The notes under the pieces were generated by a model. It was not told the DNA's origin. It worked only from the letters and a program-made list of their open reading frames with translations, and ran no database searches. DNA of 16,456 bases from JAYPUG01 sp038117265 (GTDB taxonomy: Bacteria; Pseudomonadota; Alphaproteobacteria; UBA6615). The translations under genes were made by a program, and so were the position numbers. Below are positions 15,825-16,456 of this stretch, piece after piece. Location of the stretch: positions 1-16,456 of the forward strand of contig JAYOFO010000052.1 in NCBI GenBank assembly GCA_038117265.1. Reading direction: 5' to 3'. Every line of letters starts with the position of its first letter. Position 1 is the first letter of the stretch.

Positions 15825-16456
15825 TTGAACGAACCCGCCCGAGACCGGAACCCGAACGTCCGCCCGCCGCTGCACGCGCCACCCGTCCACACGATGCAGG
15901 TCGGCCACGTGCCGCTGACCATCCTGGTGACGGTGGCGATCTCGGGGCTGTTCACCGCCGCGTTCCACCTCGGGCCCGCGCCGGCGATCGCGAGTGCCGT
16001 GCTCCTGGCCCTCCTGCTCGTCGCCGCCTCGCTCGGCCCGCGGCGCACGCCCGCCGGCAAGGCCGAGGCAAAGACGACGGGCACCCGCTTCACCGTCGCG
16101 CGCATCGCCCTGACCTGCCTGCTTGCCGGCCTCGCCGTCATTCCCGCCGGCGACGCGCCCGACCCGATGCGCACCTCGCTCGCCATTGGGGGGCTGGCCG
16201 CCGCCGGGCTCGAGGCGGCCGATGGCTGGCTCGCGCGCATCACCGGATCTGCCAGCGGCTTCAGCGAGCGGCTCGGCGCGCTGACCGCGGTCCTGCTGGC
16301 GCTGGCGCTCGCCCTGCTGGTCTGGCGGCTCGGCATCGCCGGCCCGTGGGTCGTCGCGGCCGGGATCCTCGTGTTCCTCGAACAGGCGGTGCGCACACGC
16401 CAGCCCGCAGCGCCGGCCCGGTCCAGCCGTCGAACGCAACATGCAGCAGCGCCGCA
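15825..16456 (+). CDS. CDP-alcohol phosphotransferase family protein with degenerate active site (partial)
   Basis: An open frame of at least 210 codons that continues past the right edge. A TTG at 15825 follows AGGGGAA by a normal distance and lies nine bases after the permease stop; an in-frame ATG at 15894 is the alternative. Helices alternate with loops in the way of CDP-alcohol phosphotransferases, and LLVWRLGIAGPWVVAAGI follows the motif as in that family. The family motif is DxxDGxxAR(x8)GxxxDxxxD. Here it reads E130-A-A-D133-G-W-L-A-R138, then Ser147, Gly151 and Ala155, so three of four Asp and the conserved Gly are changed. The usual phospholipid-type transfer is therefore probably lost. 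It may be a pseudoenzyme or a membrane partner of the transporter. Confidence 0.7.
   Translation, partial: MNEPARDRNPNVRPPLHAPPVHTMQVGHVPLTILVTVAISGLFTAAFHLGPAPAIASAVLLALLLVAASLGPRRTPAGKAEAKTTGTRFTVARIALTCLLAGLAVIPAGDAPDPMRTSLAIGGLAAAGLEAADGWLARITGSASGFSERLGALTAVLLALALALLVWRLGIAGPWVVAAGILVFLEQAVRTRQPAAPARSSRRTQHAAAP

Overview
The window is GC-rich bacterial chromosome (roughly 70% by eye, not computed), tightly packed with ordinary-length genes, short or overlapping junctions, and frequent GTG/TTG starts. Several gene types suggest a GC-rich proteobacterium, most likely an alphaproteobacterium: an HSD10-type dehydrogenase, a SIRT5-like CobB, a PhhB, tandem EamA transporters, and the tesA / ybbA / ybbP neighbourhood. 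The phylum is an inference. I see no rRNA, tRNA, CRISPR array, insertion sequence or phage gene.

Layout. (1) 1-229, minus strand: the 5' part of succinyl-CoA:3-ketoacid CoA-transferase subunit A, with a consensus-like promoter and a structured leader. (2) 506-2298, plus: two paralogous EamA/DMT permeases joined by a GTGA overlap. (3) 2355-5262, plus: a luciferase-like (LLM) flavin oxidoreductase, an enol-lactonase-like hydrolase and a DUF429-like protein, with a promoter candidate whose spacer is a perfect palindrome. (4) 5338-7163, plus: an HSD10-like 3-hydroxyacyl-CoA dehydrogenase and an alpha/beta hydrolase resembling C-C bond hydrolases. (5) 7194-7979: a divergent pair, pterin carbinolamine dehydratase (minus) and a small HExxH metallopeptidase (plus). 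(6) 7997-12482, minus: a long same-strand series, in transcription order tesA-like esterase, FIST-domain protein, thpR, cobB-like sirtuin, a four-cysteine uracil-DNA-glycosylase-like protein and a type II haloacid-dehalogenase-like HAD. (7) 12535-16456, plus: LolD/YbbA-type ATPase, YbbP/FtsX-type permease and a CDP-alcohol phosphotransferase family protein cut by the window end.

How they fit together. Regions 1, 3 and 4 look catabolic: CoA activation of keto acids, flavin oxygenation, (enol-)lactone opening, 3-hydroxyacyl-CoA oxidation and possibly C-C cleavage of a ketone. The substrate cannot be read from the sequence. Region 6 combines nucleic-acid housekeeping with NAD-dependent deacylation. 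Region 7 is a lipid/envelope-type exporter next to tesA, as in Escherichia coli.

The strongest oddity is the last gene. It keeps the DGxxAR core of the CDP-alcohol phosphotransferase family, but three of the four metal-binding/catalytic aspartates are replaced (Glu, Gly, Ala), which suggests a pseudoenzyme. Other points of interest are a uracil-DNA-glycosylase-like protein with a possible Fe-S cysteine set but Gln where family 4 has Glu, the FIST/ThpR translational coupling, and a short tandem duplication that re-created the tesA stop / FIST start junction. I did not find a convincing new defence or mobile system.
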